From the NCBI RefSeq assembly GCF_002742265.1, contig NZ_MDGL01000007.1, positions 124,001-188,000 on the forward strand: a DNA stretch of 64,000 bases, written 5' to 3'. This stretch comes from Maribacter sp. 4G9. Its GTDB lineage: Bacteria > Bacteroidota > Bacteroidia > Flavobacteriales > Flavobacteriaceae. Below the pieces are notes generated by a model, which worked only from the letters and a program-made list of their open reading frames with translations, ran no database searches and was not told the origin of the DNA. Within the stretch, counting starts at the first letter, position 1. Each line of letters opens with the position of its first letter. Positions 23,320 to 32,046 of the stretch are shown here, piece by piece. Both the position numbers and the translations under genes were made by a program.

Positions 23320-24486
23320 ATGAGAATTCTATTTGTTTTGGGCCTTATCTGCCTTGTTTCCAGTTGCAAAAACGAAAAAAACAACACCACCACGCCACAA
23401 GAAGAAACCACTTCTCTAATGGCGGGTACCGATACCTTGATCTATCCTGAGGAAAAGTATTTTAAAAGTATACGGCAAATTACGTTTGGCGGGGATAATG
23501 CCGAAGCGTATTGGAGCTGGGACGATAAACAAATGATCTTTCAGTCCAACAATGCCAATTGGGGATTAAACTGTGACCAGATGTTTCTGTTGAACGTGGA
23601 AGCGGGCATTCAGGATTCCATTCCTCCTATGGTGAGTACAGGCTATGGCCGAACTACATGTGCCTATTTTCTGCCAGACAACAAACATTTTGTTTACGGT
23701 TCTACGCATTTGGCGGATAAAGAATGTCCCGAGGTACCCTTAAGGCGAAACGGTGCCTATGTATGGCCGGTCTATGATTCCTTTGACATTTTTGTTGCGG
23801 ATCTAGAGGGAAACATCACAGCGCAATTGACTGACGAACCCGGATACGATGCCGAAGCCACCGTGTCGCCCAAGGGAGATAAAATTGTTTTCACTTCTAC
23901 CCGAAGTGGCGATTTGGAATTATACACCATGAACCTGGACGGGTCCGATGTTAAGCAGATTACCAATGAACTGGGCTATGACGGCGGCGCCTTTTTCTCC
24001 CCAGACGGCACAAAACTCATTTTTAGGGCATCCAGACCCAAAACCCCTGAAGCCATTAAAAAGTATAAAGATTTATTGGCTGAAGGTTTGGTAGAACCCA
24101 CCGATATGGAGCTTTTTATCTGTAATGCCGATGGAAGCGATTTGAAACAATTGACCTTTTTGGGCAATGCCAACTGGAGTCCGTTTTTTCACCCCTCGGG
24201 GAAAAAAGTGTTGTTCTCGAGTAACTTTGAAGCTGAAAAAGGATTTCCTTTCAATTTGTATTTTATTGATATCGACGGAAAGAATTTGGAACGTGTTACG
24301 CATGGGGAAACCTTTGATGCTTTTCCTGTTTTTTCTAATGACGGCAAATACCTGGCCTTTTCCAGTAATCGCAACAACAGAGGTACACGGGATACCAATC
24401 TGTTCATTGCAGAATGGCAAGAAGCCTCCCCTAACCCTGTGCCTTCCTCTCGCGATGGCTCGTCGGAGGCAGGAGGAGGGGAATGA
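23320..24486 (+). CDS. TolB-like PD40 beta-propeller lipoprotein
   Basis: 388 residues from the ATG at 23320, which opens the lipoprotein signal 'RILFVLGLICLVSSCKNEK' (lipobox VSSC). At least four PD40 blades are readable: 'GDNAEAYWSWDDKQMIFQS', 'GYDAEATVSPKGDKIVFTSTRSGDLELYTMNLDGSDVKQIT', 'GYDGGAFFSPDGTKLIFRASRP' and 'FDAFPVFSNDGKYLAFSSNRNNRGTRDTNLFIAEW'. The fold is a periplasmic beta-propeller that binds protein or ligand, as in TolB. Its stop overlaps the next start (ATGA), so it is translationally coupled to the Lgt-like gene. Confidence 0.85.
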   Translation: MRILFVLGLICLVSSCKNEKNNTTTPQEETTSLMAGTDTLIYPEEKYFKSIRQITFGGDNAEAYWSWDDKQMIFQSNNANWGLNCDQMFLLNVEAGIQDSIPPMVSTGYGRTTCAYFLPDNKHFVYGSTHLADKECPEVPLRRNGAYVWPVYDSFDIFVADLEGNITAQLTDEPGYDAEATVSPKGDKIVFTSTRSGDLELYTMNLDGSDVKQITNELGYDGGAFFSPDGTKLIFRASRPKTPEAIKKYKDLLAEGLVEPTDMELFICNADGSDLKQLTFLGNANWSPFFHPSGKKVLFSSNFEAEKGFPFNLYFIDIDGKNLERVTHGETFDAFPVFSNDGKYLAFSSNRNNRGTRDTNLFIAEWQEASPNPVPSSRDGSSEAGGGE

Positions 24487-25262
24487 TAATGATATTTTTA
24501 TCTTCCATTCCAATTGAGCCCGAACTCTTTGGCCATAAGGTCAATGTGCATTTGGTATTGGAATACCTGGCTTTTCTTGTAGGGTTTCGTTATTATCTTT
24601 TCTTACGGAAAAATTCCACGGACAACATATCCTCAAACAACCGGCTTTCCATTATCATAGGGGCTATTTTTGGCGCACTTTTCTTTTCCCGATTGATTGC
24701 CTTTTTGGAGAACCCAGTCCTACACTGGGATCAAGGTTGGATTGCCATCTTTAACAATAAGACTATCATGGGCGGCTTGTTCGGCGGGTTATTGGGCGTA
24801 GAATTTGCAAAAAAGATTATTGGGGAGCAACAATCTTCCGGGGATTTGTTCACACTACCCATTATATTGGGCATCATTATAGGTAGAACGGGATGTTTCC
24901 TGGCGGGTATGAAGGAGTTCACGTATGGAAAGACCACAAACTTTTTCTTGGGGATGGATTTAGGCGATGGTTTAGATCGTCACCCCATAGCACTTTATGA
25001 AATCTTCTTTTTGATTCTGCTGTTCATTGGCATCCAAAAACTAAAGCATAGTGCTGTTTCCTTGGAGAACGGATCTTTGTTTAAGGTATTCATGGTAAGT
25101 TATTTTGGATTCCGCTTTTTGGTCGAGTTTCTTAAACCTAATAGTTTTTATATTCTAGGCCTCAGTAGCATTCAGATTTTATGTTTACTTTGTTTCCTTT
25201 ATTATCACCAATTTATCCTTCAAGGAATATTTTATGCCCGAAAAAAACTACACCTATTATGA
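24483..25262 (+). CDS. Lgt-like integral membrane protein (divergent prolipoprotein diacylglyceryl transferase family)
   Basis: 259 residues, about seven transmembrane helices. Resemblance to Lgt: 'KTIMGGLFGGLLGVEFAKK' at the place of the Lgt GG-rich loop, 'ILGIIIGRTGCFLAGM' at the place of the Lgt signature GRIGNFINGE, and 'RHPIALYEIFFLIL' matching HPxxLYE. Arg135 is kept, but positions that are Asn and Glu in E. coli Lgt (N146, E151) read as C138 and M143, and the His of the GG loop is missing, so ordinary lipoprotein diacylglyceryl transfer is doubtful. Start ATG overlaps the upstream stop by 4 nt; the 3' end overlaps the radical SAM gene by 29 nt. Function inferred only as a lipid-related transferase. 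Confidence 0.78.
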   Translation: MIMIFLSSIPIEPELFGHKVNVHLVLEYLAFLVGFRYYLFLRKNSTDNISSNNRLSIIIGAIFGALFFSRLIAFLENPVLHWDQGWIAIFNNKTIMGGLFGGLLGVEFAKKIIGEQQSSGDLFTLPIILGIIIGRTGCFLAGMKEFTYGKTTNFFLGMDLGDGLDRHPIALYEIFFLILLFIGIQKLKHSAVSLENGSLFKVFMVSYFGFRFLVEFLKPNSFYILGLSSIQILCLLCFLYYHQFILQGIFYARKKLHLL

Positions 25263-26628
25263 TTTTACAATTAGCTTATGTCCCGAATGTCTTCGAAGGA
25301 TTGATGCCAAGATAGTTTTTGAGGAAGGGAAGGTGTATATGCTTAAAAATTGTCCGGAACACGGACGCTCCAAAATTTTGATTGCGGACGATATTGAATA
25401 CTACAAAAACATCCGTAACTATAATAAAGCCTCCGAATATCCAAAAACCTTCAACACCAAAACCCATTATGGTTGCCCCTATGATTGCGGCCTTTGTCCC
25501 GATCATGAGCAGCATTCATGTCTTACGGTGGTCGAATTAACGGACCGTTGCAACCTTACCTGCCCTACCTGTTATGCAGGTTCTTCACCAACTTATGGAA
25601 GGCATAGAACCTTGGAAGAGGTAAAAACAATGTTGGATGTTATCGTAAAAAACGAAGGGGAACCAGATGTGGTCCAGCTTAGTGGTGGCGAACCTACCTT
25701 ACATCCTCAGTTTTTTGAAATTTTGGATTATACAAAATCCTTGCCCATTCGCCACTTGATGGTAAATACCAACGGTATTAAAATCGCGAAGGATTTTGAA
25801 TTTGTAGAACGCTTGGCAACCTATATGCCTGATTTTGAAATTTACCTCCAGTTCGATTCCTTGGACAATCACGTTTTACAAACTTTGAGAGGGGCGGACC
25901 TGACCGAAATCCGTCTACAAGCCTTACAACATTTAAACCAATTAAACCTTTCCACAACTTTGGTAGTGACCCTCCAAAAAGGTCTAAACGACCACGAGAT
26001 GGGAAAGACCATAGATTTTGCCCTTCAACAAAAATGTGTGCGCGGGGTCACCTTTCAACCAACACAGATAGCGGGGCGGTTGGAAAATTTTGAGGTGGAC
26101 GAAAATAGGATCACGCTTACAGAGGTGCGGAGAAAGATTTTGGAGCAATCCCCTATTTTTGAACCGGACGACCTTATTCCCGTCCCTTGTAACCCAGATG
26201 CCCTGGTCATGGCCTATGCCTTAAAATTGGGAAATGAAGTTAGTCCGTTAACACGTTACATCAACCCGGATGATTTGCTGAACGAAGGAAAAAACACCAT
26301 CATCTATGAACAGGATGAACAACTGCATGGCAAAATGATCGAGCTTTTTAGTACGGGAAATTCTGTGGAAAAAGCATCGGAAAACCTAAAGAGTATCATG
26401 TGCTGCCTCCCGGAAATCGATGCGCCGGAACTTGGTTATGACAATCTGTTCAGGATCATCATCATGCAGTTCATAGATGCCCATAATTTTGATGTGCGGG
26501 CCATAAAAAAATCCTGTGTGCACATCGTAAACAAGGACAATAAGATTATCCCTTTTGAGACGATGAATCTTTTTTACAGGGATGATAAAATAGAACGATT
26601 GAAAGAACTACAAAAACAAACACCATGA
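25234..26628 (+). CDS. Radical SAM protein of the Tes/MJ0619-like family
   Basis: 464 residues. N-terminal metal-binding segment C16xxC19...C40PEH43; second cysteine set C81-C85-C88-C96 ('GCPYDCGLCPDHEQHSC'); then the radical SAM cluster C106xxxC110xxC113 ('DRCNLTCPTCYAG') and 'VQLSGGEPTLHPQF'. This cysteine layout ('CPYDCGLC.DH...C...E.T.RCNL.CP.C') is that of the archaeal MJ0619/tetraether synthase (Tes) family, which joins lipid tails by carbon-carbon bonds. The cysteine pattern is seen; the lipid role is inferred from family and from overlap with an Lgt-like membrane protein. Substrate is unknown and other members may act on other molecules. Overlaps its neighbours by 29 and 4 nt. Confidence 0.85.
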   Translation: MPEKNYTYYDFTISLCPECLRRIDAKIVFEEGKVYMLKNCPEHGRSKILIADDIEYYKNIRNYNKASEYPKTFNTKTHYGCPYDCGLCPDHEQHSCLTVVELTDRCNLTCPTCYAGSSPTYGRHRTLEEVKTMLDVIVKNEGEPDVVQLSGGEPTLHPQFFEILDYTKSLPIRHLMVNTNGIKIAKDFEFVERLATYMPDFEIYLQFDSLDNHVLQTLRGADLTEIRLQALQHLNQLNLSTTLVVTLQKGLNDHEMGKTIDFALQQKCVRGVTFQPTQIAGRLENFEVDENRITLTEVRRKILEQSPIFEPDDLIPVPCNPDALVMAYALKLGNEVSPLTRYINPDDLLNEGKNTIIYEQDEQLHGKMIELFSTGNSVEKASENLKSIMCCLPEIDAPELGYDNLFRIIIMQFIDAHNFDVRAIKKSCVHIVNKDNKIIPFETMNLFYRDDKIERLKELQKQTP

Positions 26629-26837
26629 GCATATTTTCGCTAGAAGTTGGCAATTTGGACGGATTGTTTGTCCTTATAATTCTCATAATGTTCGGTCCTG
26701 CGATACTGTTGGGCATCATTGGCGTTGTGTTGATATCACAAAATAAAAAGAAGTCCGGTAAAGTCTTTGTGATTCTGGCTGGGGTGTATTTGCTCGTTAG
26801 CCTTGGAATATGTGGGTCTATGATGATTGGATTATAA
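26625..26837 (+). CDS. Small two-helix membrane protein, last gene of the Lgt-like/Tes-like operon
   Basis: 70 residues, start overlapping the radical SAM stop by 4 nt (ATGA). Two transmembrane helices ('LFVLIILIMFGPAILLGIIGVVLI' and 'VFVILAGVYLLVSLGICGSMMIG') joined by a basic loop 'SQNKKKSGK', which should be cytoplasmic. Not a family I recognise. Translational coupling suggests a structural or targeting subunit for the upstream enzymes. Its stop is 1 nt from the convergent stop of the outer-membrane barrel gene, with no terminator between. Confidence 0.7.
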   Translation: MSIFSLEVGNLDGLFVLIILIMFGPAILLGIIGVVLISQNKKKSGKVFVILAGVYLLVSLGICGSMMIGL

Positions 26838-26838
26838 T

Positions 26839-29244
26839 CTAGATCCTATTCCCTTCGTCCGTACTTTTTCGCTTTTGGTTATCCCGTATCTTATTATTTC
26901 CAAACCTGTATCTGAACCCAATAAAAAATAGCCTAGTCTCCCTTCTGGAAAAAGTGCTGTTGTCCTGGTTCAGATAATTACGGGTATAGAAGAAGTTTCC
27001 ATCATTAAAAACATCATCAAAGGAAAAGGACAATGTCGCCTTTCGCTGCCAAAAGGTTTTGCTAAGGGAAAGAATAAGCTGACTGGTGGATTCCCGTGTG
27101 GAATTGCCCAACACCACTGGTGAGGAATATCTAAAAAGTACATCCGCATACAGGGAACGGTCCTTTAACAGGGTAAAATAATTATTAAAGCGCACGTTGC
27201 CCGTCCATAATCCATTACTCAAAATTGCTCCGCTATCGATATCCCTAAAACTAGTTTGTTTATTGTAGTAGGTAAGCAAAAGATAGGTGTCCCAAAACCT
27301 AGTCCAACTTTTGTTAAATCTGAATTCCGCGCCGTAGGTTATGTTTGACTCCAAATTGACGCTCAAGAAACGAAGTAGATTGCTTTCATTATCCTGCACC
27401 ACCTGTTCAAAGAAGTCATTGCTATCGTCAAAATAATACACTTCCAATGAATAGTCCTTTCCAATACCATACTCCAAGGATACATAATTCCTGATAGCAG
27501 GTCTTAGATTTGGGTTGCCCTCTACGACCGTATTGTTGCTCTGAAAAAATTGGAAAGGGTTTAAATCACTATATCTAGGCCGCGTAATCCTTCTGTAGTA
27601 ACGCAATGCCAGATTGTGCTTGTTCTTGAATTCGTGTCGGGCAGATAATGAGGGGAAAAGTTCCAAATATGAATTTTTGATGGGGTCACCGGCCGTATCG
27701 AGGTCTCCTATGGTTTCGGTATATTCGGAACGAAGCCCCATGTTCAATTGCCAATTTTCCCAAGAATTATTAAGGCTAGCGTACCCTGCCATAATCTGCT
27801 CGTCATAATCAAAAACACCCGCCTCCGTAGGGCTGATTCCTGGTTGGGTCCTGTCGAAACCTTCTTGGCTGATGGTAGATTGGGAGTTTATACCGGAATA
27901 CCGCAGACCTGCTTCCAATGTGGATGATTTTTTTATCGGGTTGGTATAATCGACCTGGGCACTGTAGATGGCCGTTTTTTGGCTGGATTGTGTCGTAAAA
28001 TCGTTATCTCCCGTTGTGATTCCATCACTGTCAAAGAAATCGGTGTCCAGATCTTGCCCCCTGTTATACTGATAAAAAGTGTAATTGGTAGCCACGGAAA
28101 TACTTTCGCCCTTCTTATCGAATTTATGTGTCCAGTCCAGATAGTATGCCGAATTTAGGGCATCGAAATCGGAATCGTTTGCCGTTAGAAAACTGGACCG
28201 TAGATCCCTCGATGTGTCTTCAATTAGGGTTTCAGAATCAATAAACCTGTTGGCGGGAGCTGTAAACGAATTGATCGTAGAAAAACTAAGGTTATTTTTG
28301 TCATTTATCTGATAATCAAAAAAACCGCTGACATTATGTTGATTGCTCCTGGTAATGGTCCTTTGTTCCGTCGTCCAGACCTCATCTATAGTTCCGGAAT
28401 CAAAAAAATTGGTAATATCCGTAAACCTTCTTAAGTCCTTGCTTTTTCTAAAACTATAGGAAAGTGAAAAATCCGTTTTCTTGCCCTTAAAAAAGTGGTC
28501 TGTCCCGATTATATGCTTAGGGAAAACCGCCTGTGTATATCTATTATAAACAGACCCATTATACCCCGCGATAAGGTTCTTCTTCATTTTTATGTCCAAT
28601 AGAAGTCCGCCCTCGGCACTGAATTTGGCCGGGGGATTTAAAATTACCTCCACGGATTCCACATTGTCACCGGAACTACCCGAAAGTAGGTTGACGATAT
28701 CGGCTTGGGGAATGTTCACCAATCTGCCATTAATCATGACCCCAATATTGGAACTTCCCTTGATATTGATCTTATCGTTTACAATGATAACCCCGGGGGT
28801 CTGTTTTAAAATGTCCCAGATATTCCCTTGGGACAAGGAAGTATTTTCTACGTTAAAAATGAGTCGGTCTGCCAACTGCTCTATGGTGGGTTTTTTATAG
28901 GTGACTTCCACCTCCTCCAATTGGGTTTCCGTCTGGAGAATGATCATATCCGCCAAGGACATATCCGAAGCGACTTCCAAAGGGCGTATATCACTCGAGG
29001 TATCCAAATAACTCGCGGATATTAGGTAGGTTCCAGCTTGTACATTGACAAGTGTGTAGCGTCCCTCTTCATCTGTGGCGGTTCCTTTAACCAATACGGA
29101 ATCCTGATTCTTTAAAAGGACGTTTGCAAAGACCAAGGCGTCCCCATTTTGGTCCTTAACGCTTCCCGATAGTTCAAATTCCTGGGCATTTGTGGCCAAC
29201 GTAGTCAAAAAAACAAAGAAAAGGAATGATAAGGCTGGCTTCAT
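26839..29244 (-). CDS. Outer-membrane beta-barrel protein with CarboxypepD_reg and plug domains (paralogue 1)
   Basis: 801 residues. Signal peptide 'ALSFLFFVFLTTLATNAQ'; residues ~22-100 form a carboxypeptidase-D regulatory-like beta-sandwich ('FELSGSVKDQNGDALVFANVLLKNQDSVLVKGTATDEEGRYTLVNV'); residues ~115-220 a plug-like domain ('WDILKQTPGVIIVNDKINIKGSSNIGVMINGR', 'VESVEVILNPPAKFSAEGG'); the rest is a beta-barrel with a C-terminal aromatic strand region ('RLFFIGFRYRFG'). It belongs to the TonB-receptor-like outer-membrane barrel family common in Bacteroidota. No TonB box, SusD partner or regulator is visible, so the ligand is unknown. A paralogue lies directly upstream, 102 nt away. Confidence 0.88.
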   Translation of the reverse strand: MKPALSFLFFVFLTTLATNAQEFELSGSVKDQNGDALVFANVLLKNQDSVLVKGTATDEEGRYTLVNVQAGTYLISASYLDTSSDIRPLEVASDMSLADMIILQTETQLEEVEVTYKKPTIEQLADRLIFNVENTSLSQGNIWDILKQTPGVIIVNDKINIKGSSNIGVMINGRLVNIPQADIVNLLSGSSGDNVESVEVILNPPAKFSAEGGLLLDIKMKKNLIAGYNGSVYNRYTQAVFPKHIIGTDHFFKGKKTDFSLSYSFRKSKDLRRFTDITNFFDSGTIDEVWTTEQRTITRSNQHNVSGFFDYQINDKNNLSFSTINSFTAPANRFIDSETLIEDTSRDLRSSFLTANDSDFDALNSAYYLDWTHKFDKKGESISVATNYTFYQYNRGQDLDTDFFDSDGITTGDNDFTTQSSQKTAIYSAQVDYTNPIKKSSTLEAGLRYSGINSQSTISQEGFDRTQPGISPTEAGVFDYDEQIMAGYASLNNSWENWQLNMGLRSEYTETIGDLDTAGDPIKNSYLELFPSLSARHEFKNKHNLALRYYRRITRPRYSDLNPFQFFQSNNTVVEGNPNLRPAIRNYVSLEYGIGKDYSLEVYYFDDSNDFFEQVVQDNESNLLRFLSVNLESNITYGAEFRFNKSWTRFWDTYLLLTYYNKQTSFRDIDSGAILSNGLWTGNVRFNNYFTLLKDRSLYADVLFRYSSPVVLGNSTRESTSQLILSLSKTFWQRKATLSFSFDDVFNDGNFFYTRNYLNQDNSTFSRRETRLFFIGFRYRFGNNKIRDNQKRKSTDEGNRI

Positions 29245-29346
29245 TGGTTAATGGTAGTCGCCGACTAAGATAAAAAAGTTGTTCGGAAATATCTTACAAT
29301 GAAAATCTATTTGTAAGAAAATCAGAAAAAGTCCGTATATTTTGAC

Positions 29347-31755
29347 TTATTCTGAACCGATCCGGTCCCTTTCCGCTTTTTCTATTTGACGTTTGTTGTC
29401 CTCCAATCTGAAATTACCGAAATTATAGGTGAAGGAAAGTCGTACATTTTGTAGTTCCTCAAACGGACTATAGGAATTGTCCTGGTTTAAGTATCTTGAC
29501 GTAAAAGAGGGATTTGCTTTGCCCAAAATATCGTTGAAGTTGAGGCTTATCTCTGCCCTTTTGTTCCATAAGGACTTCTGGAGCCCCATGGTAAGGTTGG
29601 TAGTTTCTGTCATATCAAATGATGCCAACAAAAACCCCGATAAATAAGCCAACCCCAACTCTCCTTTCAAAGTACCATCCTTGGAGAGGGTCAAATAATT
29701 GGTGACATCTATATAATAGCCATTAATTGAATTGGTCGCGGAAAAAGCATCGCTTTCCAAGGCCAAAAAGGTCTCTTCCTCATGAAAAATGGAAATATAG
29801 CCGTAGAGGTACCAGTTGTTGGTGATTGATTTTCCGTAATTAAAGTCGAAACCGTACGAGTTACTTTTTAAAGCATTAAACGTTACATCCCTAAGGATTT
29901 GGTTTTCATTGTCCTGAAAAGTATAAAGGGATATGAAATTACCGTTGTTCCTGTAATAAAAATCGAAGAAAAACTCTTGGTTCAACGTATAGTTCAAGTT
30001 GAAATTATTACTGAAATGAGGAACTAGGTTTGGATTCCCCTCTGCAAAGACATTTTCATTTATAAATGTTCTAAAGGGGTTTAAATCTTCGTATCTGGGC
30101 CGTTTTAGTTTTCTGGAATAATCAAAGGCCAGGCTATGGTTTTCATTGATAGTATGCAAAACGTAAAAAGATGGAAAAAGCTCAAAATACTCAAGATCAT
30201 TAACCGTGGAAAGTGCCAAGGAATTTCCGGAACTTTGGGTGTGTTCCGCCCTAAGGCCCGCTTTAATGCTCCATTTTTCCCAGTCCTTGGAAGCGCTTAT
30301 ATACCCAGCATATACCCGCTCATCATACAGGTAATTGTCAGACAGCCCTGGCACGAAAACACGCCCGTTGTTCTCCGTGAAAAACTGTAATCGACTATCC
30401 GAATTTATCAAGGAAGCCTTTGCCCCGGTTTCAAAACTTACGCTACCAAAGAGCTTACTGTAGTCTACTTGGGCCGTTATGATTTCAATATCCTGAACGG
30501 CATCCGTAAAGAAACTATAATTTCGTATGAAATCACCGGAAGGTAGAAAATAGTTGGAGCTGGCACTTTGCGTTCGGTTTAAGTCAAAGGCGGTGTAATG
30601 GCCATTGACCATTAAGGTCCCGTTTTCCTTAAACGTGTGCTTATAGGTTACATCCCCGGAAATGTTATTCTTGCTCTCGTCCAAAAAACTGGCCGTCGTA
30701 AAGGTCGAATCCAAAACACCAATGCCGTTTGTGATAAAGGTGTTTTGAAAGTTGTCATACTCCCTTTTTGGGGAAAGCTGCATGTTGGTGGTTATGTTTA
30801 GTTCATTTCGTTCGTTAATGGTATAATCCAGCGTTAGCCCGCCTATGTGCGTTTCAAACCTGTTGGTCTTGTCAAAATCTGTATCCCATCGGGAAAAAAT
30901 ACCCGTATCGTCTATAAAGTTGGTCCTGTTCTGAACGTTCTTAAAGTCCTTTCTAGGGGCGTAGGCATAAGAAGCGTTGATATTGAGTTTATCTGTCTTG
31001 TAAAAATGTGAAGTGCCAAAATTGTATTTAGGAAAGATTCCTTGGGTGTAATTTGTACTAATATTGCCCTTATAGCCCAAAGAAATGTTTTTATTGGTAA
31101 TAATGTTCAAAACGGCCCCACCCTCCGCATCATACTTTGCAGGGGGGTTATTGATGACCTCAACGGATTTTATGTTCTGGCCTTGATAATTTTCTAGTAG
31201 GTTTCTCACCTCCGATGGGGACAATTGGACTTTCCTGTCATTAATGTATACCACAGCGGGCTGGTTACGGATTTGAAGCTCGTCCTGCATTAGAATAACA
31301 CCGGGTGTTTGCTTTAGGATGTCCCAGGAAGTGCTTTGTGACAACACGGTATTTTCAACATTAAAAACCAACCTGTCCACTTTACGCTCCACCTTGGGCC
31401 TTGCGGACATTACAACTACCTCGTCCAATTGCTCTGCCTGTTCTGGAATGATCAAAGCCCCAATTTTGATATCTGACCGAATGTCCAAGGGAAGTCCTTG
31501 AGAGGTTTTTCCAATGTAGGAACATTGAACAATGTAAAGCCCAGGGTCGATATCGGCAATTAAAAAAATACCCAGTTCATCTGCCGATGTACCTTTGACC
31601 ATAACCGAATCTGTAGCCTGCAATAAAAAAACCGAAGCAAAGGGGATGGTTTCGCCCAAATCGTCCCTTACCGTTCCCGTTAGTTGATAGGATTGGCTAT
31701 GCGCTATTTGGCAATACCCTAGGAAAGCTAGGAAAAATAGCAGTAGTGGTCTCAC
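29347..31755 (-). CDS. Outer-membrane beta-barrel protein with CarboxypepD_reg and plug domains (paralogue 2)
   Basis: 802 residues, co-linear with the gene at 26839-29244 throughout. Signal 'PLLLFFLAFLGYCQIAHS'; N-terminal beta-sandwich 'YQLTGTVRDDLGETIPFASVFLLQATDSVMVKGTSADELGIFLI'; plug segment 'SWDILKQTPGVILMQDELQIRNQPAVVYINDRKVQLSPSEVRNLLENYQGQNIKSVEVINNPPAKYDAEGGAVLNI'; barrel with 'LAFDYSRKLKRPRYEDLNPF' matching 'LALRYYRRITRPRYSDLNPF' of the partner. The pair looks like a tandem duplication that diverged. Gap between them 102 nt; they may share a transcript starting upstream of this gene. Confidence 0.88.
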   Translation of the reverse strand: MRPLLLFFLAFLGYCQIAHSQSYQLTGTVRDDLGETIPFASVFLLQATDSVMVKGTSADELGIFLIADIDPGLYIVQCSYIGKTSQGLPLDIRSDIKIGALIIPEQAEQLDEVVVMSARPKVERKVDRLVFNVENTVLSQSTSWDILKQTPGVILMQDELQIRNQPAVVYINDRKVQLSPSEVRNLLENYQGQNIKSVEVINNPPAKYDAEGGAVLNIITNKNISLGYKGNISTNYTQGIFPKYNFGTSHFYKTDKLNINASYAYAPRKDFKNVQNRTNFIDDTGIFSRWDTDFDKTNRFETHIGGLTLDYTINERNELNITTNMQLSPKREYDNFQNTFITNGIGVLDSTFTTASFLDESKNNISGDVTYKHTFKENGTLMVNGHYTAFDLNRTQSASSNYFLPSGDFIRNYSFFTDAVQDIEIITAQVDYSKLFGSVSFETGAKASLINSDSRLQFFTENNGRVFVPGLSDNYLYDERVYAGYISASKDWEKWSIKAGLRAEHTQSSGNSLALSTVNDLEYFELFPSFYVLHTINENHSLAFDYSRKLKRPRYEDLNPFRTFINENVFAEGNPNLVPHFSNNFNLNYTLNQEFFFDFYYRNNGNFISLYTFQDNENQILRDVTFNALKSNSYGFDFNYGKSITNNWYLYGYISIFHEEETFLALESDAFSATNSINGYYIDVTNYLTLSKDGTLKGELGLAYLSGFLLASFDMTETTNLTMGLQKSLWNKRAEISLNFNDILGKANPSFTSRYLNQDNSYSPFEELQNVRLSFTYNFGNFRLEDNKRQIEKAERDRIGSE

Positions 31756-31892
31756 GTTTAGTTTGGGTTGAACACCAAAACTAACAAAATATTACTGTAT
31801 TTTTTTACAAACAGGATATTCCCTTTTGTTTTTGGCCCAATATTGGCTATTTATTTAAGCGGACCTTCTTAAAATGTCCATACAAATTAGAT

Positions 31893-31900
31893 TATATTTG
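31893..31900 (+). promoter_or_regulatory. -7 motif TATATTTG upstream of lepA
   Basis: TATATTTG fits TAnnTTTG. A start ~7 nt after it would give lepA a ~140-nt leader that includes the 65-nt element at 31961-32025. No -33 box at ideal spacing was seen. Confidence 0.45.
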
Positions 31901-31960
31901 CAATTGCTTTTTAAACGGGGGTTCCCAAAGTTTAAATAGGTTTATTTTTTCAACCTTTGC

Positions 31961-32025
31961 TATGAAATGAGCCATGTTCAATCTTGACACCTGCCTAGAT
32001 GACTTTTGGCGAATTGCATCTGACC
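31961..32025 (+). promoter_or_regulatory. 65-nt leader element, copy 1 (upstream of lepA)
   Basis: Aligns with 39526-39590 over exactly 65 nt without gaps: first 15 nt (TATGAAATGAGCCAT) and last 20 nt (TTGGCGAATTGCATCTGACC) identical, 51 of 65 overall. It ends 21 nt before the lepA ATG. Both copies contain a six-codon ORF of equal length (here MSHVQS, 31967-31987, stop TGA) overlapping a two-codon ATGAAATGA. Confidence 0.65.
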
Positions 32026-32046
32026 CTATAAAATATTGATCTACAG

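Noticed and set aside
32006-32040. Sigma70-like promoter TTGGCG-17-TAAAAT inside the lepA leader element
   Set aside because: The -10-like part is not kept in the second copy (39571-39606), and Bacteroidota promoters use a different consensus.
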